This document shows positions 22,439 through 34,065 of a DNA stretch of 64,000 nt, piece after piece. A model generated the notes under the pieces. It saw only the letters and a list, made by a program, of their open reading frames with translations. It had not been told where the DNA came from and did not search any database. The stretch is from Channallabes apus. Taxonomy: Eukaryota > Chordata > Actinopteri > Siluriformes > Clariidae. Positions within the stretch are counted from its first letter, which is position 1, and every line of letters begins with the position of its first letter. The translations under genes were made by a program, and so were the position numbers. Location: contig CM060125.1 in NCBI GenBank assembly GCA_030522415.1, positions 6,310,901 to 6,374,900 of the forward strand, read 5' to 3'.

Positions 22439-23985
22439 ATGAGAAAACACCCCAAAGCAATTTGGGTAATTTTAGGAATAATAATAGTTATGGTTACCTT
22501 GGCGTGCCTACTTATTGAGAATTCGGAGAGAAATGGTCATGGTAAAGTCTATTAAAAAAACTCAAGCCACATGCATTTAACTAGAATAAAGAGAAGAGAC
22601 AGCATGATAAAAAGGCATAAGGCTAATCTCAATAGATGTGTTGGGAATTGGGAATGTGCCCTATCATTAGACATTGCTGATAATATAACAGACATACATA
22701 ACCTCTTGTGTTGTGTATGCCATGCCATGTCCTCGTGCTGGGTAGCACTGCCCCTAAATAATGTCACAGCAGCAGAAGCAAATGCAGACAACACGTCTTG
22801 TATTATACCGATAACCACCATGGCCATCTTACAGATATCAGCATAATACAAACAAACAGGGAGGCCACACCCAGCAGTCCCTGAGTGTAATTATTCCAAT
22901 AACCTATGTTTTGATGCCCCAGGGAGCTATTGCTCCCCATTGCCTGTTAAGAAATATGAAGACAATTCTACTTATATGGTCCCATGGCAAAAAGGAGACA
23001 CTTGCGTTGTGCAAGATCAAAAGGAAAATTGGGAACCTGACTTAGGATGGTCTGAGTGCACCACTTACGTTCGTATAACCAATCGTTCAAAAGGTAGGTC
23101 ACCTAAATGTAGTATAGATGGTAATTATTTTCCAAATGATGGTAGTTTCCATTCATAGAACTATCGTCAACAAACACAGTAATGTGGGTGTGTGGGTCAG
23201 ACGCATATGTGACCTTACCTAGGTATTTCAATTGGACAGGCTCATGTTATCCTGCATATGTAACCCCTAGTGTGTCAGTACACAGAAAATCCGTGGGGGC
23301 CATGGATGTCAGAGAATAGAAGAAAAAGAGATGTTCCTATTAAATTTCATGGTTACACTTTAGGAAACCCGTGGACTAGCCCAGGAGTAAATGTAGGCTG
23401 GTCACTGTTCCTCGGTGGAGGAACAGCTGTAGCCCTAAACAAGGTAAATGGTTTAGCATGTTACTGATACAAAAAAATGACACCGCGACTGCCTTTCAGT
23501 TAGTAAATGATGAACTTATGCAGGTTAGAGAGATCACGATTCAAAATAGAATGGCTCTGGATATTTTACTGGCCGAGAGAGGTGGAGTGTGTAAAGTTCT
23601 AAACACCTCTTGTTGTTTTTATATTCCTGACAATCAGCAGAATATCAGCAACATCATAAACCACATGAAGGCTTTGCAACCACCTCCCCAAGTAGAGTCT
23701 TGGATCTCGTGGTTAACGCAATTATGGGGAGGCTGGGGTTATTGGCTGGTTTATAGTGTTTTACCAATTGGGATTATAATCTTGTTAGGCCTCTGTATAA
23801 CACCCTGTATTTGCAGATATATACAGGGACTAGTTCTGAACACAGTAAAATATCAAATGTTAAGACAGACTGACAACATAAAACGGAAAACGGACTGGGA
23901 CGACCCGACTTCTGACAGAGTTCAAAATTCCGGTGACTATCAGTTTGAGATTTTAGATCATGATATGGAAGAAGACATAATGTAA
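22439..23985 (+). pseudogene. ERV envelope glycoprotein remnant (SU and TM)
   Basis: Starts at 22439 with a basic residue cluster and a hydrophobic signal-like segment (WVILGIIIVMVTLACLL). A TAA at 22553 ends that frame. SU-like sequence with several N-x-S/T sites and many cysteines follows in other frames (22571-23158, then 23270-23467). A basic RRKR furin-type site lies at 23318-23329. The TM part, 23458-23985, is open. It has the CX6CC motif at residues 45-53, just after a region resembling the immunosuppressive segment, then a membrane helix at about residues 96-118 and a cytoplasmic tail. CX6CC is the mark of gamma-type TM proteins. SU is broken by several stops or frameshifts, so no functional Env is made. 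Confidence 0.88.
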
Positions 23986-24241
23986 ATCTTTAGAGAAATA
24001 TAAAGCATGTATATTTAAGTAGGTTGCAAATTTTTTAATGCTTTTGTGTCAGGGGTCTTTCCCCATAAAAACAGCTGTAGTGTCCTCTGTGTGCATTAGA
24101 GTGCTAGTGATGATGTTGTTAAAAACCCAGGTGGGAGAGACAATATCTGATGAAATTTACCTAATGCATAGCTTATTAGTATTGTTTTGAATTGTAGAAT
24201 TAAAATATTTAGGTTGTCATAGAATGACAAAAGGGGGAAAT

Positions 24242-24672
24242 TGTAATGGAAAAAATCATATTTTAATTATGTATTAATTTGATCCTTGTAGTAAGTGTGT
24301 CACGTAGACGTTAGAAGTTTGAACTTGTCTGTCGAAGCTTAGAGACACAAGGCCGAGAACAGAATAGAAACAACCTGATTGTAGTTGTCCCTGAATAAAT
24401 GATAAGGTATGGACATCTGGTCTGGGGCAGATAAAGAGTCATGAGTTTGAATGTAGGAACTTCATGTACGGGGCGTTGATTATGTTAACAGAGATGTTTG
24501 TGTATAAAATACGTCAGCTGGAGAAAGAGATCACCTTTCTCTATGCTGCAACTGTTTGCTGTATGAGACTGGTCCTTCTGCAGAAGTTTAAAATAAAACC
24601 TTTGTTACTTTGCTCTTACCCAGTGTATGGATTACTTGTCTTAATAATAGTGGTTTCAGAATTTCCACCACA
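24242..24672 (+). repeat. ERV 3' LTR
   Basis: 431 bp, TGTAATGG...CCACCACA, preceded by the polypurine tract. It includes nine bases (around ACGGGGCG, near 24468) missing from the 5' copy, and the AATAAA signal near 24593. Confidence 0.93.
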
Positions 24673-25458
24673 GGGTCATTTGCACGTGTTTTAAATTTTT
24701 TCGTTCTCTGTTTAAGCATGTCCTTGATACGAAGCCTCCAGGCAACAGATCTTTTTAACTTGTACCAATCAGAGTGATAATTAATCAGTTTGCTCACAGC
24801 GTCTGTGCTTTCTGTAGTACTCACGATATTCACTGAGGCTGAAAGTTTAATCTCATTGTCATTCTCTTTTATCGACATGTCATGAATGTTCTCAGACCAT
24901 TTACACTCTGGTTCTTTGAGGAAAGGGGGACCATGGATCCAGTTGACATTTTTTATGAACTTTTCACAGGATACCCCACTGGACGCAGAATCAGCTGGGT
25001 TTTTTGAGGTATTGACGTAACTCCATTGCTTTGGCTTGGTTGACTCTCTTATAGTAGCAATTCTATTTGGCAACGAATGTTTTAAGTTTTTCGTTGTCAA
25101 TATATCTCAAAACGGTCGTACTGTCAGTCCAAAACATAGAATCCTGCAATTTTATTTCTAGTAAACCTTTCAACATTTTGTCATTGTTCACAGCGACCAC
25201 TACCGCAGTCAATTCCATTCGTGGAATGGTGGTTTGTTTCAGGGGCGCTACATGGGATTACCCATCATGAATGTACAGTGTGTGAGTCCATCAGCATTCG
25301 CTAGCCTGATATATGAGACAACTCCATATCCCATTTCACTCGCATCTGAGAAGTGGTGAAGTTGTGTTGTAGTTGCAACTCCAAAGTCGGCTGGTTTTAT
25401 GCATCTTGCTACACTGATCTCGGACAGTTGGTGTTACTCTGTTAGCCAGGCTTTCCAT
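24673..25458 (-). pseudogene. BEL/Pao RNase H region (piece 2)
   Basis: Minus-strand translation gives KRWKAWLTE, then SVARCIKPADFG, LHHFSDASEMGYGVVSYIRL (first RNase H Asp), PRMELTAVVVAV (Glu) and SMFWTDSTTVLRYI (Asp). After these comes the BEL connection STKPKQWSYVNTSKNPADSAS. This is the conserved BEL/Pao RNase H order. Stops and frame changes occur near 25070, 25260 and 25430. It is bounded by the ERV at 24673 and the L2 LINE at 25458. Confidence 0.9.
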
Positions 25459-26152
25459 CTTTTCAATTCAATTTTTCAATTCAATTTTATTTATAGGCTA
25501 TAGCGCTTTTAACAATGGTCATTGTCTCAAAGCAGCTTCACAAAAAATTAAAAAGATTTTGTTAGAAAAGAAAATATTTGGAAGTGTGTATGTGTGAGAA
25601 AGACGTGTTTAGGTAATAATGAGATGAATGAATGATGAATGAAATGTCTCTGATGAGCAAGCCAAGGGTGACGGCGACGGTGGCAAGGAAAAACTCTCTG
25701 AGATGGCATTAGGAAGAAACCTTGAGAGGAACCCGACTCAACAGGGAACCCATCCTCATTTGGGTGATAACAGATAGAAATGATAACGTCATGCGTGTTG
25801 TGCAGATGAAAGTGCAATATGACAGAAAATCATTTAATTTAACATGAAGACCCGTTCAGCATAGGGATGAGCCAGTGGACAGATGAGGTGCAGAGGGCAG
25901 ATGAGGTCTGGATCACTGGAAGCACAGGAGCAGCATGTGTAGCTCCAACCATCATGAAGCAGAATCCAGCTGTAGCTGGTCCTTCTCTGTCTCTGGATGC
26001 CTCAGGAACCTCGCAGGGTCGGCCTTTGTCTACTGAAGCTGGCACAATCTCCCGATGCCTCGGCATGGGTAGAAGGATACAGAACAGATGGGGAGAATTA
26101 GCGTAGATGCCATTCAGTATAGGTGTACTAGAGTATGAGGTTATGGGATGAG

Positions 26153-26833
26153 TTATGTGTATGCCAGATTAAAAAGATGCGTCTTGAGTCTACTTTTGAA
26201 CTGGGAAACCGTGTCTGCTCCCCGAACACTGTCTGGAAGGCTATTCCAAAGCTTTGGAGCTAAATATGAAAACGCCCTACCCCCTTTTGTAGATTTTGAA
26301 ATTCTGGGAACTACCAGAAGTCTGGAGTTTTGTGATTTTAAAGCACGTGGTGGATTGTAGCGTATCAGAAGACTGGTTAGGTATGTGGGAGCTAAACCAT
26401 TTAAGGCTTTGTATGTAAGTAACACTATTTTGTAATTTATTCTAAACTGAAAAGGTATCTGAATTTAGTAAAAGAAAGTTATTGGTCATCCAATCTTTTA
26501 TGTCCTGGACACACTCAGTTAATCCAGACAACTTAGATATTTCGACTGGTTTGGTTGAGATATATAATTGGGTATCATCAGCATAACAATGGAAAGTAAT
26601 CCCATGTCTTCTAATGATGTTACCCAAGGGAAGCATGTATATTGAGAACAGCAGAGGTCCTAAAACTGACCCTTGTGGGACCCCATATTTCACTGGCATT
26701 ACACCAGATGGTTCTCCATTTAAATCTACAAACTGGTATCGATCAGACAGGTATGATCTAAACCATTTTAATGCCTGTCCCTGAATACCTATGTGATTTT
26801 GTAAGCGATCTATGAGAATATCATGATCTACAG
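26153..26833 (-). pseudogene. L2 ORF2, RT core and C-terminal part
   Basis: The frame 26846-26442 contains [26 protein letters not shown] and catalytic YADDTQLY. The frame 26425-26153 contains the conserved tail (SYLAPKLWNSLPDSVRGA). A deletion of about 400 bp relative to the sister LINE joins NSD directly to sequence near the C-terminal tail at about 26455. The hAT splits it from its N-terminal part. Confidence 0.9.
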
Positions 26834-28457
26834 CAGTGGTTCTCAAACAGTGGGGCGCACCCCACTAGTGGGGAATACAGACATGACAGGTGGGGCGCAA
26901 TGAACGGGAGGAAAAACAGGAAAGTACCTATTCTAATTCATGCTTTTCTTTATTGATAATGAAGAGTGTACTCTCAAAACTAAACAATTACACACAAATA
27001 AATGGATCATTAATACAACTAAATTTAAAATAACATCAGTTGTGGGCTGGGAGAAAAAGTGGAACCATAGTGGAACAATAACGGTTTAACGTCGGACAAA
27101 CTTGAGCAGCTGCTCGAATCACAAACCTGCGCGACCCACTGGGCAGCGCTGCGCGACTCTGACAGAAATAAATTGCGCCGACCATCAAAATACATTTTCC
27201 CCCGCTGGGATGCGCACGTACAATCCAGGCATGACAAGGCGGAAACAATATTAAACAGTCCTGGCATTTTGAATAAATTGTTTTTAAATAAAACACAGGG
27301 GGTCGCGCAGGTTTGTGATTCGAGCGGCGCTGCGCGATCCACCGGGCTGCGCAAATAAACCAGATCATCACTGCGCATTCCAGATAGTCGCGCTGCACTG
27401 TATTTGCGCAGATATTTGGTTCAATCGGGTGCCGCGGTTTCGTCCCACTTTTGATGTGTTTGGCTTCACATGCACTTCGACACTGGAAGAAGACGCTGCA
27501 GCAGCAGTGAGTTTACTTACATGTGACAAAACCAAGAACGAGGAGATTGTAAAGAAAAAGGTGCATCGTCTGTGTTGTGGAATTGGTTTGGATATAAGAA
27601 AAGTGATACGAATGAGATGAACGTGATTTGTGAGGTACACAAGTGCACTGTTTTAACAAGTGGTGGAAACACGTCAAACCTTTTCTATCATCTGAAATTC
27701 AAACGAATATGGCCAAAGTAAAAAAATGCGGCAAACCTCAGAAATTCACAGTTTAAATAAAATTACATAAAAAAATTAAATTATGTAAAACAATTTCTTT
27801 GTGTTTTCATTTTTATTTATGCATTTTTTCAGATACAAATTGCTATATTGTGTTATTGAGTTAGAAAATTGCTTCTACCGTGATAGAAGATTTTGGTTAT
27901 ATCGCCCACCCCTAATGAAGCTTATCTTGAGCTTGGATTCATGGTGGGGGTAGAAGAGAGACCCGTGTGTGTTTTGTGTCTTAAACTGCTGGCAGCAGAC
28001 CGCATGAGACCCAACAAATTAGGAAGACACTTAGAGACAACACAATCCAGTCACGTTAATAAACCACTGGACGTCTTTGAAAGAAAGCTGGAAGAATACA
28101 GACAGCAGGATAATCGCATGGTAACATCTGAATCAGTGGACAGCAAAGCACAAATGGCTTCATTCAAAGTTGCATACAGAATTGGCCAGTGCAAAAAAAA
28201 CTACAAACGATTGCTGAGCAGCTAATAAACATGGGGTCAATTATGCAAAGATAAGTGACAACGTAAGCCTTGTAACAATTGCACATGTATTTTATCTTTT
28301 TTTAACTTGGTGGTGTTTGATCGTATTGGTTTAGGAATTGATATTTCAATAAAAAGTAAACTTGGGCGATTTCGTTATTATTTTGTTGACAAGTGGGGCT
28401 TGAAAATTCGCTCACCCCCTTAAGTGGGGAATGACAGAAAAAGTTTGAGAACCACTG
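26834..28457 (+). mobile_element. hAT DNA transposon with BED-finger remnant
   Basis: The ends CAGTGGTTCTCAAACAGTGG and GTTTGAGAACCACTG are hAT-type inverted repeats. ATCTACAG at 26826-26833 and 28458-28465 is a perfect 8-bp duplication. Inside, 27893-28225 is an open frame of 110 codons with a BED-type zinc finger (CVLC ... RHLETTQSSH) and the stretch NKPLDVFERKLEEYRQQ, known from ZBED5-like/hAT-Charlie transposases. The catalytic region is gone. A 26-bp perfect inverted repeat (27112-27137 with 27300-27325) may be a nested MITE. Confidence 0.92.
27893..28225 (+). pseudogene. hAT transposase N-terminal fragment (BED zinc finger)
   Basis: 110 codons; a Cys2-His2-like BED finger near residues 26-55, followed by a charged segment resembling the start of ZBED5/FAM200-type transposase genes. 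It ends at a TAA at 28223 well before any RNase H-fold catalytic domain; full proteins are about 600 residues. BED fingers bind transposon ends. Likely inactive. Confidence 0.75.
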
Positions 28458-28465
28458 ATCTACAG

Positions 28466-29525
28466 TGTCGAATGCAGCACTAAGATCAAGTAAGACTAGT
28501 ATTGAAATGCAGCCTTGGTCTAAAAACAAGTCGTTTGCAATCTTAACTAGTGCAGTTTCTGTACTATGATGGGGCCTGACACCTGACTGAAAATCTTGAA
28601 GGATGTTGTTTTCCTGCAAGAATGTGCATATTTGAGCTGATACTACTTTTTCTAATATTTTTGATATGAACGGAAGGTTTGAAATCGGTCTGTAATTTGT
28701 TATTTCATTCGCGTCCAAATTAGATTTTTTAAGAAGCGGCTTAATAACTGCCAACTTGAAAGGTTTAGGGACATGACCAAGATGTAATGATGAATTAATA
28801 ATGTTTAGAAGTGGCTCTCCAACCGTAAGCATCACTTCCTTGAAGAATCTGGTTGGGATTGGGTCTAACAGGCACGTTGTTGATTTAGCTGAGGTAATAA
28901 GTTTATACAGCTCTTCCTGTCCTATACCTGTAAAGCACTGAAAATCTAAATGTGAATGTAAAGCTATAGGCTGAACTGGATCATGGGATACTATTAGAGG
29001 TTGAACCTCCGTTATTTTCTTCCTGATACTATTGATTTTTCATAAAGTCTTCACTTCTAAACTGTGATGGGATACTCTCTGCGGGCATCTTAGGTTTTGT
29101 TAGGTGAGCCACTGTACTAAATAAGAACCTGGGATTGTTTTGGTTTCTTGCTATCAATTGGCTAAGATGCTCGGTCCTAGCAGTTTTTAGAGCCTGTCTG
29201 TAGCTGCACATACTGTCTTTATACGCAATTCGAAAAACTTCTAATTTAGTTTTCCTCCATTTTCGCTCAAGGTTACGGGTTGCTCTCTTTAGGGCGCAAG
29301 TATGACTGTTGTACCACAGTACAAGTGTTTTATCTGTGACTTTTTTTTATCTGATGGGAGCAACAGTGTCTAATGTACTGGTAAAAATAGTGCCCATGCT
29401 GATAGTCACTTCATCTAGATCATCTGCATTTAGGGGTCTAATAAGAAAATGGGACAGATCCGGCAGATTACTTGTGAATCTGTCTTTAGTAGTCGGATTC
29501 ATATTTCTAACAAATTGATAACGTG
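28466..29525 (-). pseudogene. L2 ORF2, N-terminal RT part and linker
   Basis: The minus strand reads MCSYRQALKTARTEHLSQL, then NNPRFLFSTVA (29211-29029), followed by [35 protein letters not shown] and [11 protein letters not shown] (28835-28466). This matches the sister LINE at 19485-20430, with frameshifts near 29030 and 28836. The frame continues at 26833 on the other side of the hAT. Confidence 0.9.
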
Positions 29526-29608
29526 GGGAGACACAGCTAATCTGTTCTACGGGTAGAGTATATATCAGGAGGTGATGATCTGACTAGCAGCATGGGCACT
29601 ATTAGACA

Positions 29609-29729
29609 CCAGAAAAAGGCCAAATAAGTAATCAAAATCTACCTCTAAAGTTTGGACTACTCTACATTAGATCCAGAGTAGTCCAAACTTTAGAGGTAGA
29701 TTTTGATTACTTATTTGGGCTTTTTCTGG
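29609..29729. repeat. 55-bp hairpin inverted repeat with 11-nt loop
   Basis: Arms 29609-29663 and 29675-29729 are complementary except for one position (AAGGCC against GGGCTT). It lies at the rearranged joint of the L2 LINE. Confidence 0.95.
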
Positions 29730-30103
29730 TTTTATGGTTATCAGATTGTTTCGGGCAAATTTATTCTTTTTTCTCATTATTCGGGGAACAGACACAATTT
29801 CTATAGGACAAGCAATGTGTGTGCGTCTATCAGTATGGTGAGTTGTAATGTGCCTGATATCTACGGTATGACTTACCGCCAGTCAGATGGTTCGTAGTGT
29901 CCTGGAGATGTTGTCATAGAGGACCGCTGCTCCAGCTCTGCTAGGGTGAAGGCCATCGGTGTGATAGAGCCTAGGACACTCCCAGAAAACATTCCAGTTA
30001 TCAATAAAGGGTAATTTCTGTTGTTGACACCAAGATTGTAACCATTCATTAAAGGCAAATAATCTACTGAACTTCTCGATTCCTCGCTGAAATGTGGGAA
30101 GCG

Positions 30104-32160
30104 GTACAGATTTTTACAAACTGTTCGGGAATGTCGTCATCCCATGAGAGTTTTGCTGCATTAAGATTTTAGCTGGCAGTATAACGGGTGCGAGGAATCA
30201 TGATCATGGCTAGGAACGGACTTCAAGCAGTCGTCAACGTAAAAGTTTCTGAGTACTCTGTTAACTGCCTCAGCAGGTGTGTTGCTGCATTTTTTTCTGC
30301 TGTCTTTCAAAGGGTAAAGTTAGCGATGCTTGGGGAAGATTTTGCACCGAACAGGTGAACCACCATCTTATACTCAACTAAGTCTTGATTTACATCTCCA
30401 TTCGGCCACCATAGAAAGCGCAACAGAGCCTTTGTCCCTTTCCGGAACTCTCACTTGATAGTACATGGCTTCCATGTCTGCCATCATGGCAACTTCCTCT
30501 TGTCTAAAGCGTGTAAGCACTCCAATGAGTGAATTGGTTAATTCTGGACCTTGTAGGAGCTCGCTATTTAGTGATACTCCCTGATAACTAGCAGCGCAAT
30601 CAAAAACCACCTTAATTTGTTCTTTTGAGGATAGTACACGCCATGGTGAGGTATGTACTACACCTAACCATCTAGTCGATCTAAGTGAGATGCAGCAACC
30701 CTGACTGCATGACCTTTTTTAAGCATATCGTTCATGAAGTTTAAGTACTCCTCGTGAAAGGATCTGTTGCTATTAAATTTTCTTTTGAGGTTTAGTGCGC
30801 GCTGCATGGCTGTGCTTCGGTTGTTGGGCATTTGAATAACTGCCTTTTTAAGTGGGAGGCCGATGTGGAAGTGATTATCTGTAAACTGCAAAGAGTTATT
30901 TACAGAGTCTAGAAACTGATAGTCCTCCTGTGACCACTCGGCCTTATCATCGCAATTTCGTTCGGGAAAGTCATGGTTGACCTGTTGTATCAACATTTGT
31001 TCTACACTTTCAATGGAGGTTCTGTTAACTGTGACGCTCGCAGGTTTGTTATTGGGCATACTGTCCTCGACGGGTTCTCGAAGAGGTCCATTCAAAGTTC
31101 TTCCGAGGGTTGTCTTTACTGCGTACGGCCCCATGTGCCTGCTATTAATCACTCGTCCTGGTTCTAGGGGCATATACTCTCTATTGCCTATGAGAATTTC
31201 AGTTCCAGCGTTAATCTTGGGCAAGTTTACAGTACTTCACTAAGGTATGGCCACTTATCAATGTCATGCTGTTGTAGAATGTTTTCCACTGTAACTGGGA
31301 ACACATTTGTAACACTTTGGGAAGTTCGACAAAGGTGTTTTCGTCCAGACCACTAATCTCCAAATCGGTGAGCACGTAGCTTTCTACTAATTTCTTAGAG
31401 TTCATGGTGCTCAACATCACCTCAACTTTTCTGCCTTGTATATTTAACTGCCTTGCTAATGACTCTGTACAGAACGTGGCAGAACTACCTGGGTCCATAA
31501 ATGTGTACACTTCTACTATTTTGTCGCTTTTCTTGGACTTTATTTTAACAGGTACTATGGAGAGAATGCAATTATCTCCAGCCACGGTGAGGGCACTTAG
31601 TACATGATTCACTGCAGCAGGCGGTTTATTTTTTGCAGCTGCCTGAGCTGTGTCTTGTACTGCAATGTGCAGCATGCGAGGATGTCTCTTTGAGAACGAC
31701 GGACATGTGATTCTTTTTGTGCAGTCTTTGCTTAAATGACCCTTCACTAAACATCCAAAACAAAATCCATTGCTTTTTAAGAAGCATACTTTGTCTTTAT
31801 GTGCCTTATCGTTAAATTGGAAGCATTCATCTAAGGTATGGTCTTTCTTAAAATATGCGCATGGTTTAGTGAAGGCACTGATAACTAATGCACCACATTT
31901 TTCGTTGCAATCGAGTCTTTATAATTTTTACCAACCTGTCTGACCTCGGTTGCAAAGCTGACCCTGGCCTTTCCTTCCCTTTTCAGTTTGGGTCCTTGAA
32001 GGGATGTTTCTTATCGCTGGTCATGGCATCCAGATCAACGAAGAGCGGGTCGGAGTATAGTCTGGCTTGCTGGTCGATAAAGTCCGCTAGCTGAGCGAAC
32101 TTGGCTCTTTTCTTGTTGCGCTCGTAATGCTGGTGTCTGTGGAACTTCCACCTGTCGAGC
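30104..32160 (-). pseudogene. BEL/Pao gag end, protease and reverse transcriptase (piece 1)
   Basis: Read from 32160 downwards. Gag-type cysteine fingers come first (FGCLVKGHLSKDC near 31747), then an aspartic protease with YTFMDPGSSATF near 31500. The BEL PR-RT connector follows (NSRHMGPYAVKTTLG, 31224-30664). RT motifs are [21 protein letters not shown] and [13 protein letters not shown] (30610-30374), and catalytic FYVDDCLKSV near 30240. The region ends with WDDDIPEQFVK at the LINE junction. At least four frame changes occur (about 31220, 30660, 30400 and 30330). The N-terminal gag and any LTR are missing: sequence changes at about 32160-32188 to an unrelated repeat. Confidence 0.9.
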
Positions 32161-32187
32161 AGCTTGTACAGATGTGGCCATTAAGAA

Positions 32188-32379
32188 TGCGCGTGTTTTC
32201 CTGCGAGATCCCACAATTTAGCGCAGGGCTTCCCGCGACTTCCCGTAAGCAACATTCGGCAATTTAAATAAATGTGTTGTGCTTCACTGAATATCCGCCA
32301 GATGGCGCATGGAAGGACTTTATCTAAAAGCTGGACCAAACGAAGAATTGTTTATAATTACTTAGCCTAAAACAATATT
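32188..32379 (+). repeat. Unclassified repeat, left part, split by the DIRS element
   Basis: GCGTGTTTTCC through CTTTATCTAAAAGC is about 85-90% like 45781-45940. Sequence at 37670-37740 (CAATGCTGAAGC...) matches 45965-46040, the continuation. The DIRS therefore inserted into this repeat. No ORF is recognisable. Confidence 0.75.
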
Positions 32380-32657
32380 GTTCCCTTTCAAAGGCTACTC
32401 TCGATGCTGCGTGAAAATGCTATGGGTACCATTTTGCCATGTTGCCGGTTGTGAAGCATGTGTGTGCAAACAAGCCAAATTTTTGGCTATATATAATGAT
32501 GTCTTCTGATTAGAAGCAGCTGCTGGTTATAAATACTAGTGAGCTGGCGACAAACCTCAGATCATTTGTCTTCATACTGACATTGTGATCGTGTGTGTGC
32601 AGCAAGCATTTAAAGTCATTCTAAACAGAGAGAAAACAATAAAACTCACCAGATAAA

Positions 32658-34065
32658 ATGGCGGAGTTTAGAGTCTCATGCCCGTGCGGTAACTGTCTTT
32701 CCGAAGGCGATACTCATATCCTCTGTTTTGAATGTTTGGGTGAAAGCCACGCTCTCCTTGGACTTGAAGGAGAGTGTGAGCAGTGTGATAATCTCCAAAT
32801 GAAGGTGCTATGAATGCGCCTCACGTTCTTTAGGGAACCACGAGCTGCTCTGCACTCTTGGGGCTCACAGGTTGATTTGGCCGAGGCACGAGAGACGGAG
32901 TCCCTCCTTTCTCTCGCCCCCTCCCCAGATCACGAACTCTCTCCCTCCACTTCGCGAGTGCACTTCGGTGCTTCTCATGAGTGTTTGGGAGAGACTCACT
33001 CTCTTGCTTCTGTGGATATGGATGTAGTTACCTCAGAACCATCCTCTAAAGATGATAAAGAGTATGAGGAGTTAATTGAAGTTATAACACATGCAGTTGA
33101 ACAATTACACATTGCCTGGCCACAGGAGCAAGCTCACCCAAAACGGTCAAAATTAGATGACAGATTTCTGTCAGGTGGCCAGGAGATGGCGCCAGCACGC
33201 CGCACTCTCCCCTTTTTTGATGATCTCCATAACGAATTATCTCGTTCATGGAATAAACCCTTCTCTTCCCGTATCTTTGAACCATCTACTTCGCTTTATT
33301 CAAAAATCGTTGATGCAAAGACACGAGGTTATGTGGAGATGCTCGCGAGCTATCTCGCTCCTGGGACATCATGTTCACTAAAAAGGCTGACCCTTCCCTC
33401 CAAGCCTCCATGTAGAACTTCTTCTAACCTGGTAGGGAAGGTGTTTCAGGCAGCAGGTCAGGCCGGCGCTTCCTTGCACACCATGGCAGTTTTGCAGGCG
33501 TACCAGGCTGACCTGCTGAATGATCTGAGCACAAGCGGCAATATGAATCATGAAGCATTCATAGAATTACGTCGGGCTACTGATCTGTCCCTGCGTGCGA
33601 CGAAACAAACAGCCCGTATTGGCCGTTCTATGGCCTCCCTAGTGACCGTGGAGAGGCACCTGCAGCTAAATCTGACAGGCATTAAAGATAAAGATCGAGC
33701 ATTCCTCCTCGATGCTCCTATCTCACCCTCAGGCCTATTTGGCAATGCAGTCAATACCGTCGCCACCAGGTTTAGAGAGGCCAGCCTTTATGAACAGGCT
33801 GTTGAGAAATTTCTCCCACGCCGCGCTAAGGAGTCGAGGCCGTCGGCCACCCAGCCTCGACCTGAACTGACTCTCGCCAGGCGAGAGGCGCAGAAGGAGA
33901 GCGTCAGTAGCCGCGCACCCCCCTGCAAGGACAGGGGTACGGCCCGGCGCCCCCCTCAGGCCGCCCCCAAGAGAGCAGATTGCCGCACCGTCTACAAAGA
34001 AGAGTTCCTGAGAGTAGACCCCAGGACTGCGGGGGTGACCCCCCCGGGGAGGGGCATACAACACC
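32658..34065 (+). pseudogene. DIRS gag-like protein with early stop
   Basis: Starts at ATG 32658 (MAEFRVSCPCGNCLSEGD), aligned with the gag start of the second DIRS copy (52971). A cysteine-rich N terminus (CPCGNC ... CFECLGESH ... CEQC) resembles a zinc-binding fold. A TGA at 32811-32813 stops it; the other copy has an Arg codon there. The frame then runs on with FFREPRAALHSW, ELSRSWNKPFSSR and the conserved GKVFQAAGQAGASLHTMAVLQAYQ region, and ends near a basic proline-rich tail. Past about 34065 the open frame is only a shadow of the RT frame. Confidence 0.88.

Larger units (their letters stand above)
7994..24676 (+). mobile_element. Gammaretrovirus-like endogenous retrovirus with nested insertions
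   Basis: LTRs lie at 7998-8418 and 24242-24672, flanked by a 4-bp duplication GGGT (7994-7997 and 24673-24676). Between them are gag remnants (about 9096-10600), a possible protease fragment (about 10900-11090) and env remnants (22439-23985). A polypurine tract (AAAAGGGGGAAA, 24229-24240) precedes the 3' LTR. Reverse transcriptase, RNase H and integrase of this element are absent. A Gypsy element and an L2 LINE lie inside. By eye the LTRs differ at roughly 2% of sites plus a 9-base indel, so the insertion is older than the Gypsy within it. Multiple frame breaks make it non-infectious. Confidence 0.9.
25459..30103 (-). mobile_element. L2-type LINE, internally rearranged, carrying a hAT
   Basis: Minus-strand LINE closely related to the one at 19016-22296. 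Its 3' end (25459-25540) has the same TTTATATAGCGC/GAATTG-type tail in reverse. 5' pieces reach an esterase-like ORF1 segment (29750-30100) with YHTDGLHPSRAGA, as in fish L2 ORF1 SGNH-hydrolase domains. The endonuclease is missing, and a 55-bp hairpin plus an inverted fragment lie at the joint (29578-29729). BEL sequence resumes at about 30104. Confidence 0.85.

Noticed and set aside
22439..23985. A captured, working envelope (syncytin-like) gene
   Set aside because: A stop follows 38 codons and SU uses several frames; only the TM part is open.
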